Source: Marinobacter pelagius
GTDB taxonomy: Bacteria; Pseudomonadota; Gammaproteobacteria; Pseudomonadales; Oleiphilaceae
Direction of reading: 5' to 3'
NCBI RefSeq assembly: GCF_900114925.1
Contig: NZ_FOUR01000003.1
Span: 186,001 to 250,000 of the forward strand
Length of the DNA stretch: 64,000 nt
A program made the position numbers and the translations under genes. The notes under the pieces were generated by a model that was not told the DNA's origin, did not search any database, and saw only the letters and a program-made list of their open reading frames with translations. How positions within the stretch are numbered: the stretch's first letter is position 1; the number at the start of each line of letters is the position of its first letter. This document shows, piece after piece, positions 15,328-23,258 of this stretch.

Positions 15328-17133
15328 TCAGAACCACTCCGTTTTCATATTCAGGCAGGTGTCATCCTGGTTGCGCAGCAGGACCAGGTCCTGGGCGACG
15401 GTGGGCAGTTCCCAGTGGAAGAAGTACTGGGCGGCCTGGAGCTTACCCTGGTAGAAGTTGCGCTCGTCATCGCTGTTGGCCGAACCTAGGGCATGGGCGG
15501 CGGCATTGGCCTGGCGCAGCCACATCCAGGCCACGGTGATGTGGCCGAACAGGTGCAGATAGCAGGCCGCGTTGGCGAGGACGTTATCGGGCTTGCCGCC
15601 ACCCATCAGGGCTTTGCCCAGGCTCTGGGTGACTTTGACGGCCTGCTGCAGAGTTTCACTCAGGGACAGGGCCCACTGCTGGCAACGGTCGGTGGTGGCA
15701 GCTTCGAGGTCGGTCTGCATTTCCTGCATCAGCAGCTGGAGGCCGTGGCTCTGGTCCTGCCAGATCTTGCGGCCAAGCAGGTCCAGGGCCTGGATGCCGT
15801 TGGTGCCCTCGTGGATGGGGTTGAGGCGGTTGTCCCGCCAGCATTGCTCCACCGGGTATTCGCGGGTGTAGCCGGCGCCGCCGTATACCTGGATTGCCAG
15901 GTCGTTGGCCTTGGGGCCGTATTCGGACGGCCAGGCTTTCATGACCGGGGTCAGCAGGTCGAGCAGTTTGCCGGCTTCCAGGCGTTTCTGCTCGTCCGGA
16001 TGGGTGTTTTGGTCGTCCACCAGGCGGGCGCCATAGAGGCACAGGGCCAGGCCGCCTTCGCTGTAAGCTTTTTGCGCCAGCAGCATACGGCGTACATCGG
16101 CGTGTTCGATGATGGGTACCTGCGGGCTTTCCAGGTTCTTTTCGGAGGGTTTGCGGCCCTGCAGTCGGTCCTTGGCGTATTCGAGGCTGTGCATGTAGCC
16201 CCGGTAGCCGATGACTGCCGCACCGAATCCCACACCCAGGCGGGCTTCGTTCATCATCTGGAACATGTATTTGAGGCCCTGGTGGGGTTCGCCGACCAGG
16301 TAGCCGTGGCAAGGGGCGTCGTCGCCAAAGCTCAGGGCTGTGGAAGTGGTGCCGCGATAGCCAAGCTTGTGGATCAGGCCGGCGAGGCTGACGCCGTTGC
16401 GTTCGCCCGGGTTGCCTTCGGCATCGACCCGGAACTTGGGCACGATAAACAGGGAGATGCCTTTCACCCCTGCCGGTGCGCCTTTGATCTTGGCCAGGAC
16501 CATGTGGACGATGTTGTCGGTGATGGACTGCTCGCCGCCGGAGATGTAGATCTTGGCCCCTTTGATCAGGTAGTGACCTTCGTCGGTCGGGCTGGCGGAG
16601 GTGCGAATGTCCGCGAGGCTTGAGCCGGCGTGTGGCTCGGTCAGGGCCATGGTGCCGGAGAAGCGGCCGGAGAGCATGTGGGGCAGATAGGTGGTTTTCT
16701 GCTGGTCGTTTCCGAAGATGCGGATCAGGTTGGCGGCCGCGGTGGTCAGGAACGGGTAGCCGGCGGTGCCGGGATTGGCGGCGGTGAAGAAGCCGTTGCA
16801 GGCGGCCATGACGGATTCGGGCAGTTGCATGCCGCCAAGCTCGTAATCGTATCGGCCCGCGATGAAGCCGGCTTCGGCGTAGGCGTCGAAGGCCTGTTTG
16901 ACCTGGGGCAGCATTTTGACCTGGCCGTCTTCGAAGCGGGGTTCATTCTTGTCGGCGGCGCTGTTGTGGGTGGCGAACTGTTCGCGGGCCATCTTGTCGG
17001 CGGTTTCGATGACGGCGTCGAAGGTGTCTTTGTTGTGTTCGCTGAAGCGCTCGCGGGTGATCAGGTTTTCGGTGTCGAGTACTTCGTAGAGTTGGAATGC
17101 CAGGTCTCGGCGGTCAATCAGGGTGTCGGTCAT
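15328..17133 (-). CDS. Acyl-CoA dehydrogenase with extended C-terminus
   Basis: FAD-dependent enzyme for the first step of beta-oxidation (alpha,beta-desaturation of acyl-CoA). Its 601 residues make it longer than the classic 380-residue type. The extra C-terminal part (about 470-601) matches the acetyl-CoA-dehydrogenase-C-like domain found in the larger subfamily that includes DmdC-like enzymes. Landmarks are YPFLTTAAANLIRIFGNDQQ, the FAD/substrate motif GTMALTEPHAGSSLADIRT, ISGGEQ, and VYGGAGYTREYPVEQCWRDN with IHEGTNGIQALDL, which carries the catalytic-region glutamate. It fits fatty acids arising from alkane oxidation by the convergent alkB. Chain-length preference is unknown. It is bracketed by stem-loop copies 1 and 2. 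Confidence 0.94.
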   Translation of the reverse strand: MTDTLIDRRDLAFQLYEVLDTENLITRERFSEHNKDTFDAVIETADKMAREQFATHNSAADKNEPRFEDGQVKMLPQVKQAFDAYAEAGFIAGRYDYELGGMQLPESVMAACNGFFTAANPGTAGYPFLTTAAANLIRIFGNDQQKTTYLPHMLSGRFSGTMALTEPHAGSSLADIRTSASPTDEGHYLIKGAKIYISGGEQSITDNIVHMVLAKIKGAPAGVKGISLFIVPKFRVDAEGNPGERNGVSLAGLIHKLGYRGTTSTALSFGDDAPCHGYLVGEPHQGLKYMFQMMNEARLGVGFGAAVIGYRGYMHSLEYAKDRLQGRKPSEKNLESPQVPIIEHADVRRMLLAQKAYSEGGLALCLYGARLVDDQNTHPDEQKRLEAGKLLDLLTPVMKAWPSEYGPKANDLAIQVYGGAGYTREYPVEQCWRDNRLNPIHEGTNGIQALDLLGRKIWQDQSHGLQLLMQEMQTDLEAATTDRCQQWALSLSETLQQAVKVTQSLGKALMGGGKPDNVLANAACYLHLFGHITVAWMWLRQANAAAHALGSANSDDERNFYQGKLQAAQYFFHWELPTVAQDLVLLRNQDDTCLNMKTEWF

Positions 17134-17246
17134 TCTGGGTCTCCTGTTTATTGCTGCCTAGATTCGCATAACCGGTGGTTGTGTTGGAACCGGCATTTCT
17201 GACATATTCTTGGCGAATACCGCCAACTGCCTTATAAGACCGCTCG

Positions 17247-17356
17247 GGTCTCGCTGGAAGGATCTCTCCTGAAACACGCCGTGAATACGTCCCTGTAGGC
17301 TTGAGTGCAGCATCCTTGCTGCACACAGTTTCAGGAGAGATCCTTCCACCGAGCCC
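17247..17356 (+). repeat. Conserved-head stem-loop element, copy 2 (head type I)
   Basis: The outer stem 17247-17275 pairs with 17328-17356 at 27 of 29 positions. The 52-nt head at 17276-17327 is the same as copy 1 except for two substitutions. The stem sequence (GAAGGATCTCTCCTGAAAC on the left side) has no similarity to copy 1. It lies in the divergent region between the acyl-CoA dehydrogenase and AraC genes, so it is not simply a terminator. It ends 16 bp before the AraC start codon. Confidence 0.9.
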
Positions 17357-17372
17357 CTCCATCGGAGGCCGA

Positions 17373-18365
17373 ATGCAAACTGTTTCTATAGTCGGATTTG
17401 ACGGAGCGCTTGCCAGCGCAATTACGGGTGTCATCGATTTGTTCCGCTTGGCCGGCGTAACCTGGGCGCGAATTCATGGCGAAAAACCCAACCATTACTT
17501 CAAAACCCGACTGCTGACCTTCGACGGTGATCCCTGCAAATGCATTAACGGCCTCACCCTGCTCAGCGATGGCGCCTGGAATGATCGGTCATCATCGATT
17601 GGTAGCGATCTGGTCATTATCCCTACCATTGGTGCCCCCATTGAGAAAGTGCTGGCCGATAACCCCGCTTTGATTAGCTGGCTTGGCCAGTTCCGGGACA
17701 GGGATTCGGGCACGGTCAGTATTGCCAGCAACTGTACCGGTGCGTTTTTTCTGGCCGAGGCCGGGCTTCTGGAGGGGCGGGAGGCGACGACGCATTGGGG
17801 GTTCAGTCGAAAGTTTCGTGAGCGGTATCCCGGGGTGGGTCTGGATCCGGAGAAGCTGGTGACGGTGGATGGTCCGGTAGCCTGTGCCGGGGGTGGAATG
17901 GCCTGGTGGGATCTGGGGGTGTATCTGGTCGAGCGTTTTGCCGGGGCGCAGGTGGCGCGGGAGTTGGCGAAGTCGTTTGTGATTGATGCTGGCAGGACGA
18001 GTCAGGCGCCGTACGGAGCTTTGCAGGCCCGGCGTTATCATTCGGATGGGGCTATTCTGAAATTACAGGACTGGCTGGACGGGCATTTTCATCAAATGAT
18101 CACAATGCAGGAAATGGCGAACAGGGCGGGGCTGACGGAGCGGTCTCTGATGCGGCGTTTCAAGGCGGCGACCGGGGAGACGCCGGTCGGTTATCTGCAG
18201 GTTCTGCGGATCGAGAATGCCAGGGAGCTGCTGGAGTCTTCCCGGGAGACGGTGGAGAGCGTTGTGCGGCGCGTTGGCTACGAGGATGTCAGCTCTTTCA
18301 GCCGATTGTTCCGGAAGCATACCGGATTGGCGCCCGGGGCCTACCGGGCACGGTTCGGACGTTGA
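17373..18365 (+). CDS. GlxA-family AraC-type transcriptional regulator
   Basis: DNA-binding regulator of 330 residues. The frame is open from 17301, but that start lies inside stem-loop copy 2, so ATG 17373 (GGAGG four bases upstream) is preferred. The N-terminal DJ-1/PfpI-like sensor domain (about 1-190) includes SIVGFDGALASAITGVIDLF and the nucleophile-elbow-like ASNCTGAFFLAEAGLLEGRE with a cysteine. The C-terminal AraC HTH pair (about 225-328) has MANRAGLTERSLMRRFKAAT and GYEDVSSFSRLFRKHTGLAP. Relatives regulate amine, arginine or osmolyte catabolism; some AraC proteins regulate alkane genes. Its position next to the acyl-CoA dehydrogenase is suggestive, but no target is proven. Confidence 0.9.
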   Translation: MQTVSIVGFDGALASAITGVIDLFRLAGVTWARIHGEKPNHYFKTRLLTFDGDPCKCINGLTLLSDGAWNDRSSSIGSDLVIIPTIGAPIEKVLADNPALISWLGQFRDRDSGTVSIASNCTGAFFLAEAGLLEGREATTHWGFSRKFRERYPGVGLDPEKLVTVDGPVACAGGGMAWWDLGVYLVERFAGAQVARELAKSFVIDAGRTSQAPYGALQARRYHSDGAILKLQDWLDGHFHQMITMQEMANRAGLTERSLMRRFKAATGETPVGYLQVLRIENARELLESSRETVESVVRRVGYEDVSSFSRLFRKHTGLAPGAYRARFGR

Positions 18366-18479
18366 GCGGCAGGTGTAACACTGGCCCGTGTTATGCATCT
18401 AGTCTGTGTGAAGGCCATCAGGCATTGGAGAACGTAAAGATTATTGACACAGGGTGTTCACGTGGGGAGGTAGCATTCC

Positions 18480-18644
18480 ATGAACGCACCAGCCAAGCCG
18501 GGTCGGGCAGATGTCCTCAGCCGGCTCTATGACATGAAACAGAAGCAGCTCGCCCGGGCGCTGCAACAGGGCAATCCCTTGCGCTGTCAGGTACTTGAAG
18601 CCGAGGCCGAGGCGATCTTCTCGGCGCTGAAGTCGATCCGCTGA
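18480..18644 (+). CDS. Small hypothetical protein (54 residues)
   Basis: A short gene with ATG at 18480 behind GGGGAGG, nine bases upstream. The product MNAPAKPGRADVLSRLYDMK continues as an amphipathic helix (QKQLARALQQGN, then VLEAEAEAIFSALKSIR), probably a small helical hairpin. Codon use is typical for the genome with GC-rich third positions. It follows the AraC gene by 114 bp and is convergent with the CNNM gene. No family is recognised. Confidence 0.6.
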   Translation: MNAPAKPGRADVLSRLYDMKQKQLARALQQGNPLRCQVLEAEAEAIFSALKSIR

Positions 18645-18662
18645 CGCCGGTCGGCGGGTCCC

Positions 18663-19682
18663 TCAGGATCCCATTTTGCGCAATCGCCGGCTCCAGCGCT
18701 GCTTGGCATACCGGCGAAGGTTGGAGACGTTGTCGGTTTCGTCCATGATCTCGGTGCCCAAAAGCGTCTCCAATATGTCCTCCAGCGTCACTATTCCCAG
18801 CCAGGTTCCCAGCTCGTCGTAAACAATGGCAATGTGCTGCCGCTCCCGCAGCATGTCGGAGAACAGATATTCGATATTGGTATTGCCCTTGACCCGCTTG
18901 ATGGAACGGAGGTGCTCCATCAGGTCGGCATCATCCGGAAGTGAAATCAGGTCGGATCGGTGCAGGTATCCCAGCGCTTCGCCTTCCTCGTCGATGACCG
19001 GGTAACGGGAGAACGGGGATTTGCGCACCTGCTCCCGGAATTCCGGCACCGTCGTCTCCGGTGAGATGAATTTGCACACCGTCCGCGGCGTCATGACGCC
19101 ACTGACCTTGATTTCATGGAAGCGCAGTACGTTCTGGATGATCCGGCGCTCGTCTTCATCCAGGGCCTGCTGGTCCCGGCCAATCTCGGCCAGGGCGCTG
19201 ATTTCACCACGAATGTCGGTGTCATCTTCACCCGCCGCGATGCGGCGGGTGATCATCTTCGACAGCCAGATGAACGGCTTGAGTGAGGTCATCAGGAATC
19301 CGAGTACCGCCGGGAGCCTGGGCGCCAGGGCACGCCAGTATTTGGCACCAATGGTTTTCGGGATGATTTCGGACAGGATCAGGATGGCAAGGGTCATCAG
19401 AGCGGATGCCGCCCCGAGCCAGGCCTCTCCGAAAACCACCGCCACCTGGGCACCGACACCTGTTGCACCGGCAGTATGGGCGATGGTGTTGAGCGTGAGT
19501 ATGGCCGCCAGCGGATCGTCGATATCGCTCTTGAGTTTCCTAAGCTTCAGGAAAAGCGCGTGATTGTCCTTTTTCAGTGAAGCTATGTAGCTCGGTGTGA
19601 CCGACAGCAATGAGGCCTCGAGTATGGAACAGAGAAAGGAAAAACTGATGGAAAGAACCGCAAACGCGATCAGCAGTGTCAT
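18663..19682 (-). CDS. CNNM/CorC (HlyC/CorC) family transporter
   Basis: Membrane protein of 339 residues of the DUF21-CBS type, linked to Mg2+/Co2+ handling. The DUF21 (CNNM) domain covers about 1-170, with helices and the motif ILILSEIIPKTIGAKYW, which contains the conserved glutamate and proline pair. Two CBS domains follow at about 190-310, with GVMTPRTVCKFISPETTVPE, SRYPVIDEEGEALGYLHRSD and IAIVYDELGTWLGIVTLEDI. The C-terminal CorC_HlyC domain of longer homologs is missing, as in a common shorter subfamily. It starts at ATG 19682 after a GAGG site. The transcript is independent of the mrp operon, which is divergent. Confidence 0.9.
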   Translation of the reverse strand: MTLLIAFAVLSISFSFLCSILEASLLSVTPSYIASLKKDNHALFLKLRKLKSDIDDPLAAILTLNTIAHTAGATGVGAQVAVVFGEAWLGAASALMTLAILILSEIIPKTIGAKYWRALAPRLPAVLGFLMTSLKPFIWLSKMITRRIAAGEDDTDIRGEISALAEIGRDQQALDEDERRIIQNVLRFHEIKVSGVMTPRTVCKFISPETTVPEFREQVRKSPFSRYPVIDEEGEALGYLHRSDLISLPDDADLMEHLRSIKRVKGNTNIEYLFSDMLRERQHIAIVYDELGTWLGIVTLEDILETLLGTEIMDETDNVSNLRRYAKQRWSRRLRKMGS

Positions 19683-19794
19683 AGAACCTCAGGAAAGAGA
19701 TGCAGAACCGACATTCTAGCGAGGCAGCCATTTTTCCATCAACCTTTATCGGCCACCTGAACGGATCAATAGAATTGATTAATCACAATGTGAC

Positions 19795-19822
19795 TTGACC
19801 TAGCCCCTCGGGCACGTATCAT
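19795..19822 (+). promoter_or_regulatory. Predicted sigma-70 promoter upstream of mrp operon
   Basis: TTGACC at 19795-19800, a 16-bp spacer and TATCAT at 19817-19822. It reads toward the small ORF at 19854 and the mrp genes. Confidence 0.5.
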
Positions 19823-19853
19823 CGGATTCCAAGTTAGACTGACGGAGCAACCA

Positions 19854-19964
19854 ATGACCGAAAGGTCCTTCGGCTGCAAACAGACCATTCGCCCGCCTGT
19901 AACGGCTGATATCGCCCGCCATCGCGGTCGTCTGCCCTATTTCCCGGATCCGCCCTTCATCTGA
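19854..19964 (+). CDS. Possible 36-residue leader ORF of the mrp operon
   Basis: ATG 19854 has CGGAG about seven bases upstream and lies some 25 bp past the predicted start site of the promoter at 19795. The product (MTERSFGCKQTIRPPVTADI, then a basic and Pro-rich tail) has no recognised domain. It could be a leader peptide or a small protein. Its support is the promoter and ribosome-site fit only. Confidence 0.35.
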   Translation: MTERSFGCKQTIRPPVTADIARHRGRLPYFPDPPFI

Positions 19965-20085
19965 TCCCGGGCTTCCTCCGTATTCCTGCTGCCTTTTATG
20001 CCATGCAGGGTCCGCGTCCGGAGGCTAGACTTCTGCACACACGCCTTTTTCCATACTAGAAGAAAAAACCGATAACGAGGTTGCG

Positions 20086-22887
20086 ATGTCGCTACCGCTG
20101 GTTGTTTTACTGCCTTTCCTGGGGGCGATTGCCGCGCCCCTGTTCGCCCAGGGGGGGCGAACGGCAATTGCCATTGCCTCTTCCGTTCCGGCCCTGATCG
20201 CATTGGCCGCCCTCTACCCGAACTGGCAGGTGTTAGCCGACGGTGGCTACGTTCTGTACCACCAGGAATGGCTGCCGGCCCTTGGCATCTCGCTCAGCTT
20301 TCGCCTGGACGGCCTCGCGCTGCTGTTTGCCTTGCTGATTCTGGTCATCGGGCTGCTGATCATCTTGTATGCCCGCTATTACCTGAAGCCGAAGGAGAAC
20401 ATCGCCAAGTTCTACGCGCTGCTGCTCTGCTTCAAGGGCTCGATGCTGGGCATCGTGATGTCGAGCAACCTGTTGCTGATGCTGATTTTCTGGGAGATCA
20501 CCAGTCTGGTCTCGTTCCTTCTGATCAGTTACTGGACCCACAAGCAGGACGCCCGTCGCGGCGCCCGGATGGCTCTGGCGGTTACCGGGGGCGGTGGTCT
20601 GGCGCTGCTGGCCGGCATCCTGATCATCGGCAACATCGTCGGCAGCTTCGAGCTCGATGACGTTCTTGCTGCCGGCGACCAGATCAAGGCCCACGCCATG
20701 TATCCGGTGGCGCTGACGCTGGTGCTGCTTGGCGCCTTCACCAAGTCGGCCCAGTTCCCGTTCCACTTCTGGCTGCCTCACGCCATGCAGGCACCGACAC
20801 CGGTCTCCGCGTACCTGCATTCGGCCACCATGGTAAAGGCAGGCGTGTTCCTGTTGGCCCGGTTGTACCCGGCGCTGGCGGGTACCGAACAGTGGTTCTA
20901 CATGGTGAGCTTCACCGGGATGGCAACCCTGCTGATCGGTGCCTATATCGCCATGTTCAAGCACGATCTCAAGGGTCTGCTGGCCTATTCCACGGTCAGT
21001 CATCTGGGCCTGATCACCCTGCTGTTTGGCATGGGCACCCAACTGGCAGCCGTAGCCGCGGTCTTCCACGTAATCAACCACGCCACTTTCAAGGCCTCGC
21101 TGTTCATGGCGGCCGGTATCATCGACCATGAAACCGGCACCCGGGACATGCGCAGGATCAACGGGCTCTGGCGCTATATGCCCCACACCGCGACCCTGGC
21201 CATGGTGGCAGCCTCCTCGATGGCCGGTGTTCCGCTGCTGAACGGCTTCCTGAGCAAGGAGATGTTCTTTGCCGAGTCGCTGGAGCTGAACCTGCCCGGG
21301 CTCTGGGCCTGGTTGCCCCCGATCGTGGCGACCCTGGCCGGTATCTTCGCGGTGGCCTATTCGGCGCGCTTCATCCACGACGTCTTCTTCAATGGCAAGC
21401 CGGTGGACCTGCCCGTGTATCCACCCCATGAACCACCCCGCTACATGAAGATTCCGGTGGAAATCCTGGTGTTTGCCTGTGTCATGGTGGGCATGTTCCC
21501 GGCGATTTCCGTCGGTCCGCTGCTCTATTCCGCAGCCTCAGCCACCCTCGGTGGTGATGTGCCCGACTACAAGCTCGCCGTGGTTCATGGCCTGAACCTG
21601 CCGCTGCTGATGAGCTTTGTCGCCTTCTTCGGTGGCCTGCTGATGTACACACAGCGTCAGCGCTTCTTCGACTTCCATGCCCGGTTCAAGGAAATTGATG
21701 AGAAAGCCGTGTTCGAAGCGGTGGTGTCTCGGCTTGCGACCTTCTCCCACGACCTGACCGGCCGTATCGAGAACGGCTCCCTGCAACGCTATGCCCTGTT
21801 GCTGGTACTGAGCGTCATTGCCGTGGCCGCAGCGCCCCTGATGAACGTGGGCATCTTTGTCGGCGAGCTGGGGCTGAGCCCCGTTGACCTTCCCACCGCG
21901 ATCGCGGCGGGAGTACTGATTGTATGCGCGCTGCTGACCGCATTCCTGCACCGGGAGCGCTTCTACGCCCTGGTGCTGCTCAGCGTAGTGGGTCTGATCG
22001 TGGCTCTGGCCTTCGCCCGTTTCTCGGCGCCGGATCTGGCCATGACCCAGTTGTCCGTGGAGGTGGTCACCATCGTGCTGCTCATGCTGGCACTGTTCTA
22101 TATGCCATCCTGGACGCCACTGGAGAGCACTCGCGGCCAGCGAGGCCGGGACGCGCTGATTGCCCTGGTTGCCGGTGTCGGCATGACCCTGGTCACCCTG
22201 GCCATGCTGACCCAGCCGTTCAGTTCGATTTCCGACTTCTTCCTGGAAAACAGCAAAACCGGCGGGGGCGGCACCAACGTGGTGAACGTCATCCTGGTGG
22301 ACTTCCGGGGCTTCGATACCCTGGGTGAGATCACAGTACTGGCGATTGCCGCCCTGGGGATCTACGCCATGCTCAAGGATACTGCCCTGACACCGCCTCC
22401 GGGTGATGGCATGGGCCACCCCTGGACCCGCGATGCGCATCCGATGATGCTCAGGCAGATTGCCCGGCCAATGCTGCCGCTGGCACTGATGATTTCGGCG
22501 TTCATCTTCCTGCGAGGCCACAACCTGCCGGGTGGTGGCTTTATCGCCGGCCTGATTACCTCCGTGGCCCTGATTCTCCAGTACATTGCCAGTGGCATGG
22601 TCTGGACCCAGGAGCGGATCGGAATCAAGTACCACAACGTGATCGGCCTGGGCCTGTTGTTCGCAATCATTGCCGGTGCCGGCAGCCTGGCCTTCAGCTA
22701 TCCGTTCCTGACCTCAACCTTCGGTTACATCACCTGGCCGGTAGTGGGCAAGTTCGAGGTGGCCTCGGCGCTGGTGTTTGACCTGGGCGTCTACCTGACG
22801 GTTATCGGCGCCACACTGCTGGCCCTGGTCAGCATTGGCCGGCTATCACCCCACTCCGCCATCAAGCCCAAGAAGGAGGGTGTGTAA
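20086..22887 (+). CDS. mrpA: Mrp Na+/H+ antiporter subunit A fused to subunit B
   Basis: Largest subunit of the multisubunit Mrp monovalent cation/proton antiporter, which expels Na+ at high pH and salt. Its 933 residues are explained by fusion: a NuoL-like antiporter module (about 1-500) with LIFWEITSLVSFLLI (key glutamate near 137) and AFTKSAQFPFHFWLPHAMQA (key lysine near 219), a DUF4040 segment (about 610-690), and an MnhB/MrpB domain from about 787 (MLRQIARPMLPLALMISAF, then GHNLPGGGFIAG). This is the group with a fused A-B subunit. Its TAA overlaps the ATG of mrpC (TAATG). Starts at ATG 20086 after GAGG. The complete operon runs to 25868. Confidence 0.95.
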   Translation: MSLPLVVLLPFLGAIAAPLFAQGGRTAIAIASSVPALIALAALYPNWQVLADGGYVLYHQEWLPALGISLSFRLDGLALLFALLILVIGLLIILYARYYLKPKENIAKFYALLLCFKGSMLGIVMSSNLLLMLIFWEITSLVSFLLISYWTHKQDARRGARMALAVTGGGGLALLAGILIIGNIVGSFELDDVLAAGDQIKAHAMYPVALTLVLLGAFTKSAQFPFHFWLPHAMQAPTPVSAYLHSATMVKAGVFLLARLYPALAGTEQWFYMVSFTGMATLLIGAYIAMFKHDLKGLLAYSTVSHLGLITLLFGMGTQLAAVAAVFHVINHATFKASLFMAAGIIDHETGTRDMRRINGLWRYMPHTATLAMVAASSMAGVPLLNGFLSKEMFFAESLELNLPGLWAWLPPIVATLAGIFAVAYSARFIHDVFFNGKPVDLPVYPPHEPPRYMKIPVEILVFACVMVGMFPAISVGPLLYSAASATLGGDVPDYKLAVVHGLNLPLLMSFVAFFGGLLMYTQRQRFFDFHARFKEIDEKAVFEAVVSRLATFSHDLTGRIENGSLQRYALLLVLSVIAVAAAPLMNVGIFVGELGLSPVDLPTAIAAGVLIVCALLTAFLHRERFYALVLLSVVGLIVALAFARFSAPDLAMTQLSVEVVTIVLLMLALFYMPSWTPLESTRGQRGRDALIALVAGVGMTLVTLAMLTQPFSSISDFFLENSKTGGGGTNVVNVILVDFRGFDTLGEITVLAIAALGIYAMLKDTALTPPPGDGMGHPWTRDAHPMMLRQIARPMLPLALMISAFIFLRGHNLPGGGFIAGLITSVALILQYIASGMVWTQERIGIKYHNVIGLGLLFAIIAGAGSLAFSYPFLTSTFGYITWPVVGKFEVASALVFDLGVYLTVIGATLLALVSIGRLSPHSAIKPKKEGV

Positions 22888-23258
22888 TGGAGCTTGTCTT
22901 CGCGCTTGTCATCGGCGCCCTGACCTCCTCGGGCGTATACCTGTTGCTGCGGGCCCGCACATTCCCGGTGGTGGTGGGGCTGACGCTGATCTCCTATGGC
23001 GTCAACCTGTTCCTGTTCTCCAGCGGACGGCTGGCAACCGGCGGACAGCCCATCCTGGGCAGCACGGAAAGCTACTCCGACCCCCTGCCCCAGGCACTGG
23101 TGCTGACCGCTATCGTGATCGGCTTTGCCATGACCGCCTTTGTGGTTGTGCTGTCCCTGAGAAACCTGGCGGATAACGAGGACGATCACGTGGACGGCCG
23201 CCAGGGCGAACGACCGGAAAAACCGGAGCAGAAGAGCGAGGAGGAACGCAGTCAATGA
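22887..23258 (+). CDS. mrpC: Mrp antiporter subunit C
   Basis: NuoK-like small subunit of the Mrp complex, 123 residues, three helices: about 1-20, 28-48 and 72-96. Family landmarks are SGVYLLLRARTFPVVVGLTL with NLFLFSSGRL, and DPLPQALVLTAIVIGFAMTA, which has the conserved PQALVLTAIVI block. A charged C-terminal tail (RQGERPEKPEQKSEEERSQ) extends into the cytoplasm. It overlaps mrpA by one base and mrpD by four (ATGA), so its translation is coupled to both. Confidence 0.95.
   Translation: MELVFALVIGALTSSGVYLLLRARTFPVVVGLTLISYGVNLFLFSSGRLATGGQPILGSTESYSDPLPQALVLTAIVIGFAMTAFVVVLSLRNLADNEDDHVDGRQGERPEKPEQKSEEERSQ

Larger units (their letters stand above)
19683..20085. other. Intergenic region upstream of the mrp operon
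   Basis: About 400 bp between the CNNM gene and mrpA. It carries a good sigma-70-type promoter (19795-19822) and a possible 36-residue ORF (19854-19964). The last 120 bp before mrpA are untranslated by my reading, with no clear hairpin. Confidence 0.6.

Noticed and set aside
15493..16623. 376-codon open frame on the + strand opposite the acyl-CoA dehydrogenase
   Set aside because: The opposite strand encodes a complete acyl-CoA dehydrogenase with family motifs. The + frame is Gly/Val/Gln-rich with no domain, so it is a codon-bias artefact.
19683..19853. Phage attachment site or tRNA remnant before the mrp operon
   Set aside because: No cloverleaf, CCA end or direct repeat was found.
20233..21429. 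398-codon open frame on the - strand opposite mrpA
   Set aside because: His/Gln/Gly-rich antisense frame within a conserved antiporter subunit, with no start context.
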